Positions 20,513 to 34,782 are shown, counted from the first letter of the stretch. The stretch: DNA of 64,000 nucleotides from Ceratodon purpureus (GCA_014871385.1 CM026428.1:10508583-10572582), one strand, 5' to 3'. Notes: generated from the letters alone by a model not told the origin. A program made the numbers and translations.

Positions 20513-22763
20513 GATGTCAATTCGGTTTGCCAAACAGTGCCAAATTTACGACACCGATTGCTCACTCAACAATTCAGGTTTCGTTAGCCTACACAATGAT
20601 GAAGGTTCGAAGACCATGATTTCCTGATTACGATTAGCGGTCTGTTCATGGTTGTGCACCAGAGATTCAACCCTGCTTCAAGTAATCTCATTGTGCACTA
20701 CAGCGGTTACATTCTCTTTGTTCTTTCCGATTGCAATTTCACATGACATTGCATTTCATGTAGAGACTGCTGCGAGAATGCTCGAATAGTGACCACCCCA
20801 TTCAGTTTTGGCACCAATCGAGTACAATGTAAGGGTTGCAAATTGTACTAAAAATGGTATTACGACATGCATTAGATTGCCATTAGCTTGCCAATAGCTT
20901 GCTCCTAGGACAGAACAATTGAATATGAAGAAACAGAGAGAGAGGCAAGTCGGGCACGAAATCAAGGATGAAAATTGAAAAGCTCGTTTTGGGGATGTTT
21001 AGAGAAGATTAAAGTGAGTGGTTTTGGGTCGTTGTAGTACCTCCTATGATTGCGTTATGCAATGTACTGTAGTGAATTCAAAAGAAAATAACCCATGAGA
21101 GATACAGTAAGTGAAAAATAACAAGTAGCAAATACACTAACCAATCTTGGTGTACATTAATTTAGAACTGTTTCTGAAGACAACTCCAAATAAATTTAAA
21201 AGTTGTTTTTTCCTCAGTGATTTCGTTCAGTACACACAAACTAGCCACTTATGGCTACTTGAATTATCCACGTCTGTCATGGACACCCTCTGAGTCTTGA
21301 AGTGAAACACTCCAAAAGCTTTCAGTTACCTGCAGCGCAAAAATCTCCCCACTTACGCAATATCTTCAATTAGGCTCAGGCATGTGTTTGCTAGAGGATC
21401 TACAGAATATCGTGTTGATCCCTGCAATGAAGAATTCCTCCGAAGCAGGGCCATTTCAAGGCTCTATCATGGCAGAGGACGCATTGCTCAAAGGCACGGG
21501 CATATAGTTCCAACAAGACTGCACCACACGTGTCCACAGTTCACAAATTAGCGGAAGCAACTTGGCACACGGCCGGGAAGCTCACATCCTACACATACGA
21601 CATCAATGCCAGACTGAAATAGAGTATCATATATTCACGATTTTCAGCCACTTCGACTAAGACAGTGACACTGTAAGAGGAGCTTGCAAAATGGCACTCA
21701 CAGTACTTGCAACCTTTGGGAAATTCAGACATGAGATGTTCATAGCAGAACATTCAGGGTGACCCCCACACTACGGTCAAGCAATTTATAAGATCATGCA
21801 CGGCAAGCAGGGGTCGGCTCTTCAGTGTGGATGTTAGCACTTCAAACTTGAGAAGGGGTCAGTGGAATGTCCCATTGAATCTACACTGATCTAAGAGGTA
21901 CAGAAATGTACCTCGTACTAAGTGTGCACTGCACAGATCGTGCCATTAATTTTCAGCTCCAAGACGACTTTCAGCTCAAGTGAGTAGGAAAAGTTCCTAC
22001 GTGAATCCCGGAAATTGCGGAGCACACAACTGTTACGTGCATGATGAGTTCTGTTTAATCAGGAAACAGGAGGCATGGTTAATGTTAGGAACATGCAAGG
22101 ACTCCAGCAACATTGGTGAATGCACACGGGGTTTCCAAGAGTTAAGGAGCGAAAACAAATGTCAGCCTGGCAACTTCACGGACACAAACCATGACACATC
22201 GAACTATCAAGTAGGAGTACTCTCCAGTAAACGTTGAACACAAGATTGACAGAAAACAGGCTCCAAGGTCGTGTATGTGGTCCAAAGTGCCCCAACACAG
22301 AAGTAGGTTGCAGGTGCTGAAGAAAAATGTACAAAAGGAACACAAATCAGCCACTGCAAGAAAGACGAAGAGCTTTTCTGCAGATTTCAGGACACTACAA
22401 TAATCATAAAACTTAAAAGTTTTAACTCTCATCATTCCGTTTCAGGGCTCCGCAAACTGAAAAAACTGTTCGTTACATTTCCAAAATCCCACGATCTCTG
22501 CTATGATCCTAAATCTAGATTAGCTTAAGTGACACCTCGGTAATCCAGAGTAAGAGCTTGTACAAAAACTTTCGGTGATCGAGCCTGCACGTGCTCCGAA
22601 AGGCAAGCAAGGCAGCATATCAAAGTAAAGGTTCAAAACTAGACGCTTATTGCAATCACTAAAACCAAACTCATCAAATGACATGATTCTATGAACATGA
22701 ATTCTACACATCACTACCACGAACCTCTTGATCATATACCACCAAGGGAAATACATTGCAGAT
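20513..22763. other. Intergenic stretch between PF20 and the LBD gene
   Basis: Holds the PF20 promoter side (just right of 20512) and the LBD 3' UTR (left of 22764). No RNA gene, repeat or further coding exon could be supported. Confidence 0.35.
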
Positions 22764-24089
22764 TTACTGCAAAAGCGGCAGAAGTTGGCGGAAAGGTGGC
22801 GCCATGACTCCCATCTTCGCCGTCCACGCTGGCATCCTTGTAGGATCACGTGGTGTGCTGTCAAGACTGGTCACCGAGCCTTCTGAATTCACTGACTCGC
22901 TGGGGCTAGAAACTCTTTTGCTGCCCACAGTTTGGCCCACTTTCGTCCCTTTGACTTTCAAGGTCAAGTCCAGTTCGAGTTGATCAGCTTCTTGAGAGGA
23001 TATCAGATGCTCTTGCGTTCTCTCTCGAAGTCCTGAAGAGTTAACTGCGGCAAATTCCACTCTAGCCCTGACCCTTCGGGGGGATGGACAAACCACAGGC
23101 GTTCCGTAAAGATCCAGAAAGCTGGCCTCTCTTGGTTTGTACAAACTGTGCTCATGCCCGCCTCTTTGAGCACTAGCCATGAATTGATGTTTGATGCCGC
23201 TCTCGTGGTTCGCAACGTTTGGCCAACTAGGCGCTAAATTAGCATTTTGCTTTCGGACAGATTCTTCATGCCATCCTTTCATATCAGGATGGACTCCGTT
23301 GTCAACCTGTTTTTCGAGGTCCAGGCCTCGAGCTGGGGAAGACCCGATTCCAAGGGTGGTATTCTGGCGATCCGAGATGGATTCGGTGAAAGACCTGGAT
23401 GCAGGAGTGTTAGCTCCTTGTGTACCATCGTCGTCTCTAGCAGAGAGAGGGGTTGAAAACTTTCCGAGCGAATTGAACGCCGGAAAAGGCATGTCATCTG
23501 AACTTAGATTTGTAGGTAAGCAAGAGGAGGACAAAGATGCAGGAGACGGGGGTCGTAGGGAACCGCCCTTGAGGACTGTATCCACTGCTGTCTGACAGGC
23601 CTGCCAGTTTCCGCTCCAAAGAAGACCCACTGCCCCAAATACTGGATTCACTGTTCGTCCACAGGCTTCGTACAGTAATGATTGGAACAGCGCTGTCAAC
23701 ACAAAACCAAAACGCAGAAGATTCAGCCATTGAGTGATTTAAACTAAATTTAGCAATATCTATGTTGAAATGATCTATACACCAGTCCTCCAGTAAACTC
23801 TCCTGAGATGTAGATGTGAGCCTACTTCCCTCAGAAACATCTGTTTAATTGTTTCAAATCAAGGCCATTAAAAACATATAGGTAAGAGCAGCGGCGGACA
23901 CTAACCAGGGCGCTGTGTTTCAGGCACTGCACTGATGAAGCCCATTAGTCCAGCGCGGCCGAAGAACTTTGCCACGAACACAGTGGCATGTCCTTGGGCA
24001 TCCGAGCTTTCGATCCACTGCAGGCATGGACGGAGTATGCAAGTGTCGCTACAGCCTTTGCGCAAAACACGACAACCATTACAACTCAT
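22764..24089 (-). CDS. Class II LOB-domain (LBD) transcription factor
   Basis: Two exons, 24089-23906 and 23692-22764, joined in phase across a 213-bp GT-AG intron, giving 370 aa. The start [17 protein letters not shown] holds the zinc-binding C-X2-C-X6-C-X3-C block. It is followed by [14 protein letters not shown] (GAS block), and after the splice by [20 protein letters not shown] and LLWSGNW. The [13 protein letters not shown] start and the intron place are those of class II LBDs (Arabidopsis LBD37-42), which lack a full leucine zipper. In angiosperms that clade represses anthocyanin and nitrate-response genes; the role here is unknown. The C-terminal 250 residues are Ser/Pro-rich and end with LDLTLKVKG, close to the EAR-type repressor pattern LxLxL. 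Confidence 0.94.
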
Positions 24090-27017
24090 TTTTTACTACG
24101 CGACCCAGTCCAGTCCTGGACTCGTCCTCCGTCCCTCCTCTTGCTTCCTTGGTACTCAGAAAGATTTACTCACGAATTCTTTGACTACGTTGATAATTTG
24201 TAAGACTACTACACCACGCGATAGCCAGTCTCTTCCCTGGTTGCATCCAAAAACACAAGTCCCACCCATTAGATGCGAACAGCTCAGTCAATTATTATAC
24301 GGTCAGTGCCGTGGACTAACCATCAATAGGAACGCAAGTACTTGTCAAGACGCAGGTATGAGAAGGAGCGCAACCAAACACTTTTAGACTCTACTGATCA
24401 AGGAGTATGTCAGAGACTAGACGGTTAAATAACAGTCCCAGAAGTTGCAGCGGCGATGTAATATGATACGCTCTCAAAATGTCCTTGACACACTGGCCCA
24501 TAGGCGATCACGCTGAGTCATTCTCCTCTACACTCAGTTCAATGATCAGATCAGTTCGAAATATTTGCCGAGAGTAACCAAGCAAAAGTTTCACATTAGG
24601 AATGCATTATAGAGAATCTGAAACTACAATAACGTAAAGCATAATCAGTATGGCAGAGCTTTCAAAGGTTATACTCGTAGTACGCTAACTTGACTGAGGA
24701 CATCATAACCAAAAATCCACTCTAACTGCTGCTCCAACCACTTGAGCGAAGAAATTCCCTCTGAAATTCTGCTCTACGGGATCCAACCCTGCTTAACTGA
24801 ATGTGCGCACACTATGTAAAGTTCCCTGTATGAGGATAGCCATCATGGAGAACCTCACTTTCTCAGCGTAAGAGCGTCGGAGCACGTGTACCTCAAGTGG
24901 ACATCAGAGCTCACTTGAGGAACTCATTGAGAGACTCGGTTTCGGGACTGATGGTATCATACAGGCCGCAAACTAGTTCTCTTCCGTAGACATTAACATC
25001 AAAATCCCTCTACATCGCATTCGTCATCTGAAGCACTGCCAGTAAATTCGAGCATGTTGTAAATTCCCGAGCGAAGCGTCACAGCCAAACAAGATGTCAC
25101 AAAATGTGCATCACGTCACTGTGATCACTAGCAGCTCAGCTAAGAAGCTCAAAATCTAGAAGCTCGGACTCTTTTCAAAGACTAAATCTCAGCAGAGTAT
25201 TCAACCTGATAGAATGCCAAATGAGCTCGATTCCACCTCTCAACGGCAGGTAGAGATCAAATGTACGCATGGTTAAAACACAAAAAAACTATTTACTCTT
25301 CGCTTCGAAGAACTCGATGTTACCGCCGCAATTCCTCGGTGCACAACATGTATTTCAACCAACAAGCCTACCGATCGTCTCCAAAATACATCACACAACA
25401 CCAACATAACATAAACCACACCATTTATACGTATCGCTAGCGTCCAGGGAAGAGTTTCTCATACCTTCTGTCCCTGTGTCGAGAGCGTCTTGGCTGGCTG
25501 GCGAGGCGACCGCGTTTGGTGTACAGACACATACCAATGATGTTACTAAACGACGGGGACTATTTATGAGGATCCGACACACTCATTCGCAACTCGGATA
25601 ATCTCCCAGGATCACCCTGATCCGACCTCAAAGCGCGCAACTCCAACACTCCAAACTCAGCACCAGCCAACAAACTCTTCTCTGTGCAACTTGGCACCTC
25701 CCGGCCCCCTTGCACCTCCACTCCAATCTACATTCCCGGCGCTGTCCTCCGCCAAATTCCAATCCTAACTCCGCCTCTCCAATTCCAAAAAAACGTCCAA
25801 ATCCAGTCGACAACCACTCCACAACCTCCTCAAACCTTCACCTCCTTATTCAAATCATATCACCACCGCTTCAGAAACAAACAGCGCGCAACAATGACCC
25901 CGCTCCTCCTCGTACAGACACCGCGTAAAGCCGCTAAGTACCAAAACACTGCTCAACAAACTGATTGCACGATTTCGGCAGGCAGTCGGACAGCTCCGGC
26001 TCCAGACGTCCAAATCGGTGACGGAAGAACTCCCCGACACGAGCACGTCCCACTCGCAATAGTTGAAGACGATGTGACCTCCGTCAAGCGCTCCTCCGAT
26101 GCGTAATCACTCTACGAAATGGCAACACCACCAAACACTCCGCACAGCGACACTTCTCTCTTGTTTTGCTTCAAAGCTACCTCGTCGTCTGCCCCTGCTC
26201 TCTCTCTCTCTCTCTCTTCATCAAAATGACAACATGGTCCCGGGCCCACCACATCAGCCCGACTCACAGTCTGACCGCCCTGGCAGCTTGGAGTTGGCTG
26301 GTGGGGCCCAGCCTCTTTTCAACTTCAAGCCACTACCCAATGCGGTCTGCCCGTCTGCCCGCATAAGGCGGCTTGGCTCCTGGCTTGCTTCGGGGGCATT
26401 CAGGTTTTTCCCGAGGCCTGCCCGGGGCTGGTGCCGGGCAGCTTGGCTCTTGCCGCACTGAAACGACAAGGGACCGACGGCCGCCGGGCTCGCCTCGACT
26501 TCACCGACCGCGGTTCCGATATCTACGAGATGAGGGGATTAATTTGGTGAAAGGAGGATTGGGGCGCTTGGGTGGCGCTCGCGTGTGGGGGTGGGACTGA
26601 CGTACTGACGGGAGGGGGGGGGGGGCGTCAGTGAGAGGAGCGATGTGACATGTCAGAGCCTGGGAGCATCGACGGGTGGGAGTTGAAGTGCGTTGGAATG
26701 AGTGGGGGGCTTTCTCTCTGTCTCTCTTGTTCTGGTTCTTGGGCAATCTTTTGAGCCAACTCTGGAGATTTGCCATCATGTCCTCGTGTAGGGGGAGTAA
26801 TTCCCATCATGTTCCCTTGGTTAGCTGGGGTAATTGCCATCATGTAGTGGTTCTCAGAGGAGTCATGAAGTGATCAGTTGCAAATCTCTTGTACAACTCC
26901 CACTTTGTTGTTTCGGTTAATTAATTCCTCAGGAACCATCATAAAGTGCAGGGAGAGAGCCCCCACCTGTTAGGGGCTTACTGGCTGGAAGGGGTCCCCA
27001 AGGCTTAGGGCTGCTTG
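24090..27017. other. Upstream region of the LBD gene, no further gene supported
   Basis: Includes a (CT)n run at about 26197-26218, a G-run at about 26613-26626, and a GC-rich block at 26250-26670 that may be promoter or leader DNA. Two imperfect copies of a CCATCATGT...GGGGTAATT unit, about 37 bp each, lie at 26774-26845. Several short frames overlap here without domain or splice support. Confidence 0.35.
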
Positions 27018-27401
27018 TATACACACCTATGACCGATCACTTAAGCATTTCAGCATAGTAAATCTTGGGTATTCAATAAGGAGTTATTTTTCGTGCGTAG
27101 TATCATAAGGTTCATGAAGAATGAGCATTTTTTCAAAATTAATTCAGTAAAATTCAAATTACTACAATTTTTTTGGTCCAAAAGTGGCACTAACCCATGA
27201 GTGACATATAGGTGTACCAATGACCGACCATACTCAAATTAGTGAACAACAACATGTCCATAACACTCACAGAGGCATTCTATTGGAGGATGCATTCTAA
27301 ATCTACTGTTCATCAATTATCGGTCACTGGTTTCCCATTGCTCTAGAATGGGGAAGCCTACATATCAGTCATGGGTAAGTGATCCCTCATGGGTGTGTAT
27401 A
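27018..27401. mobile_element. MITE-like element, family B
   Basis: The left end TATACACACCTATGA matches the reverse complement of the right end (TATACACACCCATGA) at 14 of 15 bases. The left subterminal part (ACTTAAGCATTTCAGCAT) and an internal block (ATTCTATTGGAGGATGCAT) recur, inverted, in the element at 63045-63516, so the two are relatives. Non-coding. Confidence 0.6.
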
Positions 27402-28429
27402 CCTTAGAGGCCGGGCCAATTCTCTTGGAGGTTGATTGAATGAAATTTCAGCCAAATTTGGGGTAGAGGCAGGCCTTAAATAAGGCGGATAAACCAAAAA
27501 TCGTGGAAATAAGGTAATTGGACAAGATGGAATGGAGTTAGAAATTAGGTGAAATTTTTTGAGATGAAGAAGAAGAAATGATGAAGAATGCAAGTTGATT
27601 TGTATTTTTATTCCCTGTAAATAGCTATCTATAATTTTTCAAAGTGGGAAGTTTGTCAAACTTCCTTCTTGTATACTAAACTCTTCCTAAACTGAATGTG
27701 GTGGTATCCTTTTCAACACATAAAAACACTTAAAATAGATAACTAATATCACCAAAAACCGCACTCAAGACTACTTTAAAAAAACCACAACTTCACATTG
27801 TGTGGCACTGCAGTCCACCAAAATTGGCTCTCAATCAGCCAAAACTAGCTCATAGTCATGCAAAAATTCTACATTTTTTGTTCACCACCTTCTTGTTTTA
27901 TTGCAACTTTACATTATGCCTTGAGGGCATTAACGATTTTTTGTTTCTCTACCTTATCTAAACAATAAGAGTATAACCGGGGTCGATTTTCCCATATGTT
28001 AAGGCCTTGAGGCCAAGAAACTAGGTCGATTCAATAAACTTAAAAAAAATTAGTTTTTTCTCTTTTTTTTATTGCCAACTGTACAAGATGGATGAAAAAG
28101 GGCATAAGATTTTTGTAGATATCATGTGTTCTTCATAGCCGTGCTCTTCATAGTCGTGCGACATATAATGACAATTACTCCATTATTGCAAAGTTTGATT
28201 AAGTTAATGAGTATGTAGCCTCAACCAAGTATCCACACTTATTCATCACCTACATGGACCAAAAACATAGTAAAAAGTGAACTTGAGCTTCATTTGGCCT
28301 CCACGTTGTGCTTGAGCTAAAAATTCCACCAATGAATTGGCCACAAAAATGATAAATTGCGTTGGATAGACATGAAGGAGAAGAAAGAAAGAGGTAAATC
28401 AAATCTGTAGAGACTTCCATGAAGTAGAG
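27402..28429. other. AT-rich gene-free stretch
   Basis: No coding exon, RNA gene or paired repeat was recognised. Confidence 0.35.
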
Positions 28430-28530
28430 GTCTCAAGTCCATCAGGGTTTGAACCCGGACCACTTACATGAGACAAACGCTCACTACCACCAACAATGAG
28501 CTTGTGGCTTGGTGTCCAAAACCATATTTC
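28430..28530 (-). mobile_element. tRNA-related SINE-like fragment
   Basis: On the minus strand a box-A-like TGGTAGTGAGCG (28478-28489) is followed about 25 bases on by a good box B, GGTTCAAACCC (28445-28455). This is the spacing of a tRNA-type Pol III promoter. The surrounding bases do not fold as a full tRNA, so a SINE head or decayed tRNA is the better reading. Ends were not defined. Confidence 0.4.
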
Positions 28531-30271
28531 AATAAACCTTAAAAGCTAACCATCACTGTTTCTTTTATTGGTTACTTGTGACTAAAGTGTTTACTCTCAA
28601 AAGGAGGGAGTAGATCTTTACTTCCATACCTTTGTCATGTGGGCATTGGATTGGGGGTGGATCGAACAAACACTTAATTTACATTGGTCTCCTCCGGAGA
28701 CCAAAGTTTCTTTCTCTCCAGGGGTCTCAATTCCCCACAACTTCTTAAATGGATTTGAATGACTGAAAAAGAATATTTTTTAATAAAAATGTTTTTTTTC
28801 CAATTTTGACATTGGCCCCGAGGATAGTTCTTGGCTTTCTATTTTTGATGCACCCAATTCACCATACTTGGGCCATGTCAAAACTTGCATTTTTGTATTA
28901 AAAATTTTGTATAACTAAATTGGCTCGTTTTCTATGTATAAAGGGCTTGGATTGATTTCAATACTTTAGCCAATCACAAGTATTTCAGCCCTTATATACA
29001 ACAAATTGCTACGGCCTCTTGATGTAAAGCACTTGTTAGGGCAAGTGTAAAGTCTGGTCTCAACCTTCATTATATACTAGAGTTGTTAGGGTAAGGGTGA
29101 AGTTCGGTCTTAACCTTCATTATATACTAGATTTTTTGCAGAGTGGTATTTTTTACATGGAGTCTACTAAGGGAGTTATTGAATACTATCAAAAAACAAA
29201 CTTAAGCAGGAGTTACGTAAATAGTGCATGTTCACCAACTTCATTAATCTTAAATACAAGTGAAGTGAAGAAATAATTAACATCACGCAACAATCTATAG
29301 TTTTTATCTTTTTATAAAGCCCAATGTCACCTTCAAGAATCTTCTTTGTAATTGGATGATGGAAAAAAACTTTAAAAAAAAAAAAATTCTTTCGTCACTT
29401 CTTAAAACTATATCTACAAATTTAAAGTCAACAAAATTAAAAAAATAAAAGTTTACATATTTTAGCATTTTTTAATAATTTTTAAAAAAGTTTTTAAATG
29501 GATTTTAAAATATTGAGCTGCTACTAAGGGTGTTTAAACTAAAGGAAGCAAAATTTTGGCAATTTATTTTTAATATAATTATCTTTTATTTAAGTCATGC
29601 TAATAAAGGAAAACAACCTTTTTCCACTTGAAAATAGAAATAAAAGCAAATTCAAGAAGCAATAGTTTGAAGTAGAAGCATGAGTTTGGAGCACAATGTG
29701 ATGAATATTTTGAAATCAATAGTTTATAAATGAAGGTTATGTAGAAGTTAGAAGTAGGAAGTAGAAAAAAACATTGCTAGTGGTTGTATCAATACTCTAT
29801 AGTGTTAATGACCCTATAGTTTGCTTCGAATACCTATATTAAAAGTGATAAATTGTTGAGGGTTAGGTCACAATTGAAATTAAAGGTTGTTTTGTTCCTT
29901 TGTGCACTACCACTGTAATGTCTTTGGTGTAAGTCCATACATTATGAAAATAGTTTCTAAGCATTGATCATTGTTTGAAGAAGAGTTTCATTTCTAATCA
30001 ATAATGTTGCAATTATTTGTTTAGAATTGACAAACAATGGATTTTTCCGCCGTAGTAAAAAACATATCTAACACACATTGCTTAGAAAACTATACATTAT
30101 TTTTCTAACATAATTTTTCACTAACATAAGCCTTTACAATACATGAACTACATTTTGACCCACATGATTTTGACCTATATGTGAATACTTAAAAGAACAT
30201 GGTTTGACTAAAGTGATCACTTAGAATATATTCTTGTAAGTAATCACTACACAATTAAAACCACACTACAT
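28531..30271. other. AT-rich gene-free stretch
   Basis: No gene seen. It contains a 50-bp direct duplication annotated separately. Confidence 0.35.
29033..29132. repeat. 50-bp direct duplication
   Basis: Two adjacent copies (29033-29082 and 29083-29132), each starting TTGTTAGGG and including AACCTTCATTATATACTAG, with about five differences. Confidence 0.8.
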
Positions 30272-30603
30272 TAGGGGAAATATGGGGTCTGCAACGAGCC
30301 TTTTCTTGAAACTTGTGCCTCAAAATTTGGCCATGCCCGTGCACTTTCCTTTCTGGCACCAATGGTGCCAGCAGGTCATCAAATCGGCGTTTGGGGGGTC
30401 GAGCCAATCGCTGGCAGCGAAGGCATGTGCCCACTGTTGCCACCTCTTGGACAGTAGCGGATTCTGTTGTCAGCGGGGCTAATTGTATTGTCAGCGGGCA
30501 GGATATCCACCAATGAGATAACTAAGAGAGGCATGCGTGGGCAACAGTTCACCTACCTTTGGGCTGTCTTGCAAGGCCCGTTGCAGACCCCATATTTCCC
30601 CTA
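30272..30603. mobile_element. MITE with near-perfect 29-bp terminal inverted repeats
   Basis: Left TIR starts at 30274 (GGGGAAATATGGGGTCTGCA...) and the right end at 30601 is its reverse complement with one mismatch over 29 bases. TA at each side (30272-30273, 30602-30603) fits a TA duplication as in Tc1/mariner-like MITEs. The 328-bp body is non-coding. Confidence 0.8.
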
Positions 30604-33600
30604 ATGATTGAGATTACAAAACATGTTCAATGTGTGCTCTTCTAATAGAGCATCCCAGATTCACAATATTTGATAGTTCATCAAAGCTGAATTGAAAGTG
30701 TGTTGAATCATGTTTAATTTGTGTCCAACAATAAAACAAAAACAGAAAACCAAAAACCATCTTCTATTATTATCATGTTGTCTGCCAACTCATTGCGTTC
30801 CAATTCTATAGTGTCGTTATTCTCATTCTATTCCTACCATGCTAGACAGCCTTTTCAGAATCTACATCATTAGATTCTGGACAATTTGTTAATTCTATTT
30901 TAATTCTTGTCCTGAAATATTCAAAAATTAGATAAGTTATTGGTTTTCTTGACGATCTTAGGCTTATATCAACAATTTGTTGAACTACGCATTAGCATCT
31001 TACAAAGGATATAGAATATGCCGATCAAAAGTGCCCCTCCAAAATGAGTACACTATCGTATAAATATTGTATACTATGTTGTATAATTGTAGTATTATGA
31101 TCACATATTATTATGCTTAAAGATGAAGCCAATTTTGGGTACACTACATGGCGTTGTGTGGATGGTACAAACCACTAATAGAAAAACTATATATGATCTC
31201 TCCAGATACACAATTTATTGAAAATGAACTGCCACTAAGGGCATTGTAATTTGTCACCCATGACACAATGAAGCATCCCTTCAAAAGCCCCTCGGATGGT
31301 GACCAAGTACCATAAGTCCAATTGTTTTTCCTCTAAAATCAGCCACTAACACCATTGCATACTCCTCATGTTTTGGACCACTACAAAGACCCCCACTTCT
31401 GAAGTGTAGTCAAAAGTTGTGTACAAATGCTCTCCAACCATGGTTTGGTCCAAAAATATGACAATATAAGCATCTTGTGATGTTGTCTTAGTGGAACTCA
31501 AAATGCAAGCTACAGGGCCAAAACTTATTGTGTCTTGAAGTGATGTCTTGTGTTCCAAATCTCTCTACCATGTGTAGTGGTGTCCGTAGAATAAGGTTGG
31601 CAGCTTGGAACGACTAGTTATATTTTGCATGCTTATTTAAAAAATAAAAAATTAGTCAAATTGTGCTAGAAGTTCCATTGAGTAAATGGTCAGAGTACAT
31701 TGTTGCAAGACCTAGAAAGGAAATCATCACCGGCAAAGAAACAAATTACACAACATTACACAAGATAATTTCAGGCCAATCCCCCTATCCGCTCTGCTTC
31801 TAACTAGAGGTGTCTTGGGTTGGGAGATTCTGGATCCTCCTAACCTTGTGATCATCTTCTCTACAAAGAATTTGATGATGATCGAAGAGAGAAGAAAATT
31901 TGCGTTGCATATAGGATTGGGCTTAAGTAGATGTAGGGCGCTGTATAAAATCCTTCCTATGAAGTTCATGTTAAATCATCCAAGTATCCCACAAGCTACA
32001 TTTATTATGCATGTGAGGACACTTGTCTAATTAAGTAAAAACCAAGGTATTCCTTTGTAGTTGGATAATCGAGAGGATAGCCCCCTAGATCGAAGAGCGG
32101 GAACAATGCCACTATGTGTTTGTTTTTAGCCAACGCCTTATCAATGAGACAATGCTTCTAACCTTATCAAGTCCACGAAGGACCCGAGAAAGTGCTGACA
32201 AGCAAGTATAGCATTGTCTCACCTCAGTCTAAGGTATGAGAAGTTATATGGCACTTGTAAAAGCAGTGCACCGACATCTTTATAACAAGCCGTACACAAC
32301 GACGTATTGAGCTTGATGTCACCGCTTATTATTATGCAATAGCTTAATAGCAAAAATTCTATATGAATGCAACTTCCTTATGATGGCTTGTTGCGGTGTC
32401 GACGTGACGCTAATCCAAAGTAAATCGTGCAAAAGTTTGCCTGAATCATTTGACATTAAAAGCTAACTCAATGTGTCACATGAATTTTGCCACTTGTGGT
32501 CCTTTTATATCAAATAAGAGTAGAGAGGGACACATAGATACGATCTAAATCATATGTTGAACATGAGACTCACTCAAGGTATTTTCCAATTGCGACTAGT
32601 GTCCTTTGCTCAATGTGTAGTGATGATCCGCATTGGTCACAGTCAACTATGGTGCATTCATGGGCTAGCCTGGTTGGGCGAAGGTTTTGATGCGTTGATA
32701 GTAGTTTTTAAATCCGAAAGGTAGATACTAGAATGGCAACTATCTAAGTTTCATGTGCTAAGGTGGAGGTCTTATTATTTTCCCCCTACGAGTGTGGCTC
32801 CGTTGCCATATTGGTTAGTTCCAATCTTCTACCCCTTTTTGTTTTGGGGTAGACATATATTTTTTTGGTTTTTTTAAACTAAATTTGAGGCTAGATGCCT
32901 CAAATAACTCTATAGAGATCCCCCTGAGATCATTAGGGCCCTACTCAAACATAATGATAAGTGCAGAGATTTGCCCTTACCACTCCCACCTCTCGTGAAC
33001 CTAGCCTCTGACTCACGTTAGTGTGGAGTATTTAGAAAGTTCCTCAAGGTGGATGTCGCTTGGAAGGTTGAGATCACTCTGAATACCACGACACAGTCTT
33101 CAAAGAGGTCCCCTAAAAGATTGCAAGTCATTCACCAATCAATCACGATTATGCACATGTATTCGCCATAGCCAACTATGATGTTGGGACATGTTGAAGG
33201 AAGTTATTAATGGCGGGTCTTTCTCCATCAAACAAACCATAGGTAGCTTGGAGGTCCGGCCATAGACGCATATAAGTGGTATGCAGTAATCATAAATCGC
33301 TAGGAGAAAATGTATGTTTTTATATATTTCAAATAAAATGTCTTCATTTGTACAAATATAGCTATCTATAGTATATATTTGTTTAAATTATATGTATATA
33401 TGTATAAGTATATAAATATATTCATTGTTTTTGGTGTGCATATAATATAGTTAAACTATTCATATAATGAAGTTTTTATTTTATAATTACTTATTTTATT
33501 TAGCCCATGACGAATGCATCCATATGGTTAAATAACAAGTCTTTATCATGTGGATATTAATAGAATGTATTTGACTAAATATCACCTAAGGCAACTTTCT

Positions 33601-33895
33601 AAATAGGCGACATGCCACTGATTTTTAAATTTGAACATAAGAAAATATAGTTTTTAATTTAAAAAATTACAAAAAGCTAACATACTATAACACACTATAT
33701 AGAAGAGATAGTGGTCTTCGATTCTAGGGGATCCAAGAAATTAGTTGCAACCATGTCATATTACTTTAGAATATAATATCTATCCAATAGAATATAATAT
33801 CAATGCATTAAAATATACATATTGGTTGTCTTGGCTCGCTTGTGCGACGGGGTACTCTTTTTTATTGCAATGGATTTTTTTATTTTAATTTTTAA
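30604..33895. other. Long AT-rich stretch without a supportable gene
   Basis: Only short frames lacking domains or splice support. No tRNA, rRNA or paired TIR was recognised in 3.3 kb. Confidence 0.35.
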
Positions 33896-34014
33896 TTTTT
33901 TGAGTCAAATGGTGAAATTCCATTGCAGAAAAAGAACATACACCGTTGCAAAACCAATGCAAGAAACTTACCTGGCGGGAATTGCAATGGATTTTCACCA
34001 TTTGACTCAAAAAA
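33896..34014. repeat. Long hairpin: 32-bp inverted repeat with 55-bp loop
   Basis: Left arm 33896-33927 (core GAGTCAAATGGTGAAATTCC) is the reverse complement of right arm 33983-34014 with one mismatch. AT-rich flanks extend the pairing weakly. It could be a small MITE or a small-RNA precursor. Confidence 0.8.
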
Positions 34015-34782
34015 ATATAAAAATATAAAAATATATACATATTGAATCTCAGCCTTTAGAACATATGTGTTCTTCTCCACCAATTGTATGTCTGAACTCT
34101 TCTACTCCACTACACACTCATGGCTCTTTGTTCATGTGGAAGGCAGCCCTTAATTCATGCTTGTCCCTTTAAAAAGGATCTAAGTTCTTCTTCCTTCCTC
34201 TTAATTTTTGGTTGGTTGTCCCACTGATGATAAGACATGGCAATAAGTTACAGTGCAAAATTTCAGTTCTTGCGTCAACTGGGTGCTGCTAAGTGTATGG
34301 TGTCTCTTCCAAACACTAAAGGGTCCTGAACAATAGTCTTTCTTCTTCTCTCTAATTATGTGGTATGAAGATAAGTGATAGTGCGCAATCCACATCATCA
34401 GGACTTGGTATCCATCGCAATGGCTGACTCCTGGTAGATGTTGTCCTGCCAGTGTATCTATCGTGGACATACAGCGGGAAGAGTGCGATTTCATTTTATT
34501 CACAGTACCCACTTCCTGGTGGCTCTCTTGATTATGTTGTTGTAAATCTGCTGTGTAAATTGGGGCGTACCAGGACCAACAACATTAGTGGAGTAGTTAA
34601 GTAATTAGATTGTTAAGTTAGCTTTAGAGCTACAAGTTGTACGGCAATAATCCTGTAACTTGGGGTGGCTCTTCAAAGAGGCAGGAGACTCCCGGACTGT
34701 AGTACAGAAGAATGAAATGTGGGTATGGGTCAAGCTTTGAGGTTTTTAGTTCAGTGTTTACAACTTAAAAACCAAAAGTGGG
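34015..34782. other. Gene-free stretch
   Basis: No gene, RNA or paired repeat supported. Confidence 0.3.

Noticed and set aside
25684..26106. 140-codon Pro/Thr/Gln-rich ORF upstream of the LBD gene
   Set aside because: Low complexity, no domain, overlaps other short frames in a CT-rich stretch; more likely promoter or leader DNA.
28430..28530. Functional tRNA gene
   Set aside because: Box A and B are present but no full cloverleaf with paired acceptor and anticodon stems could be drawn.
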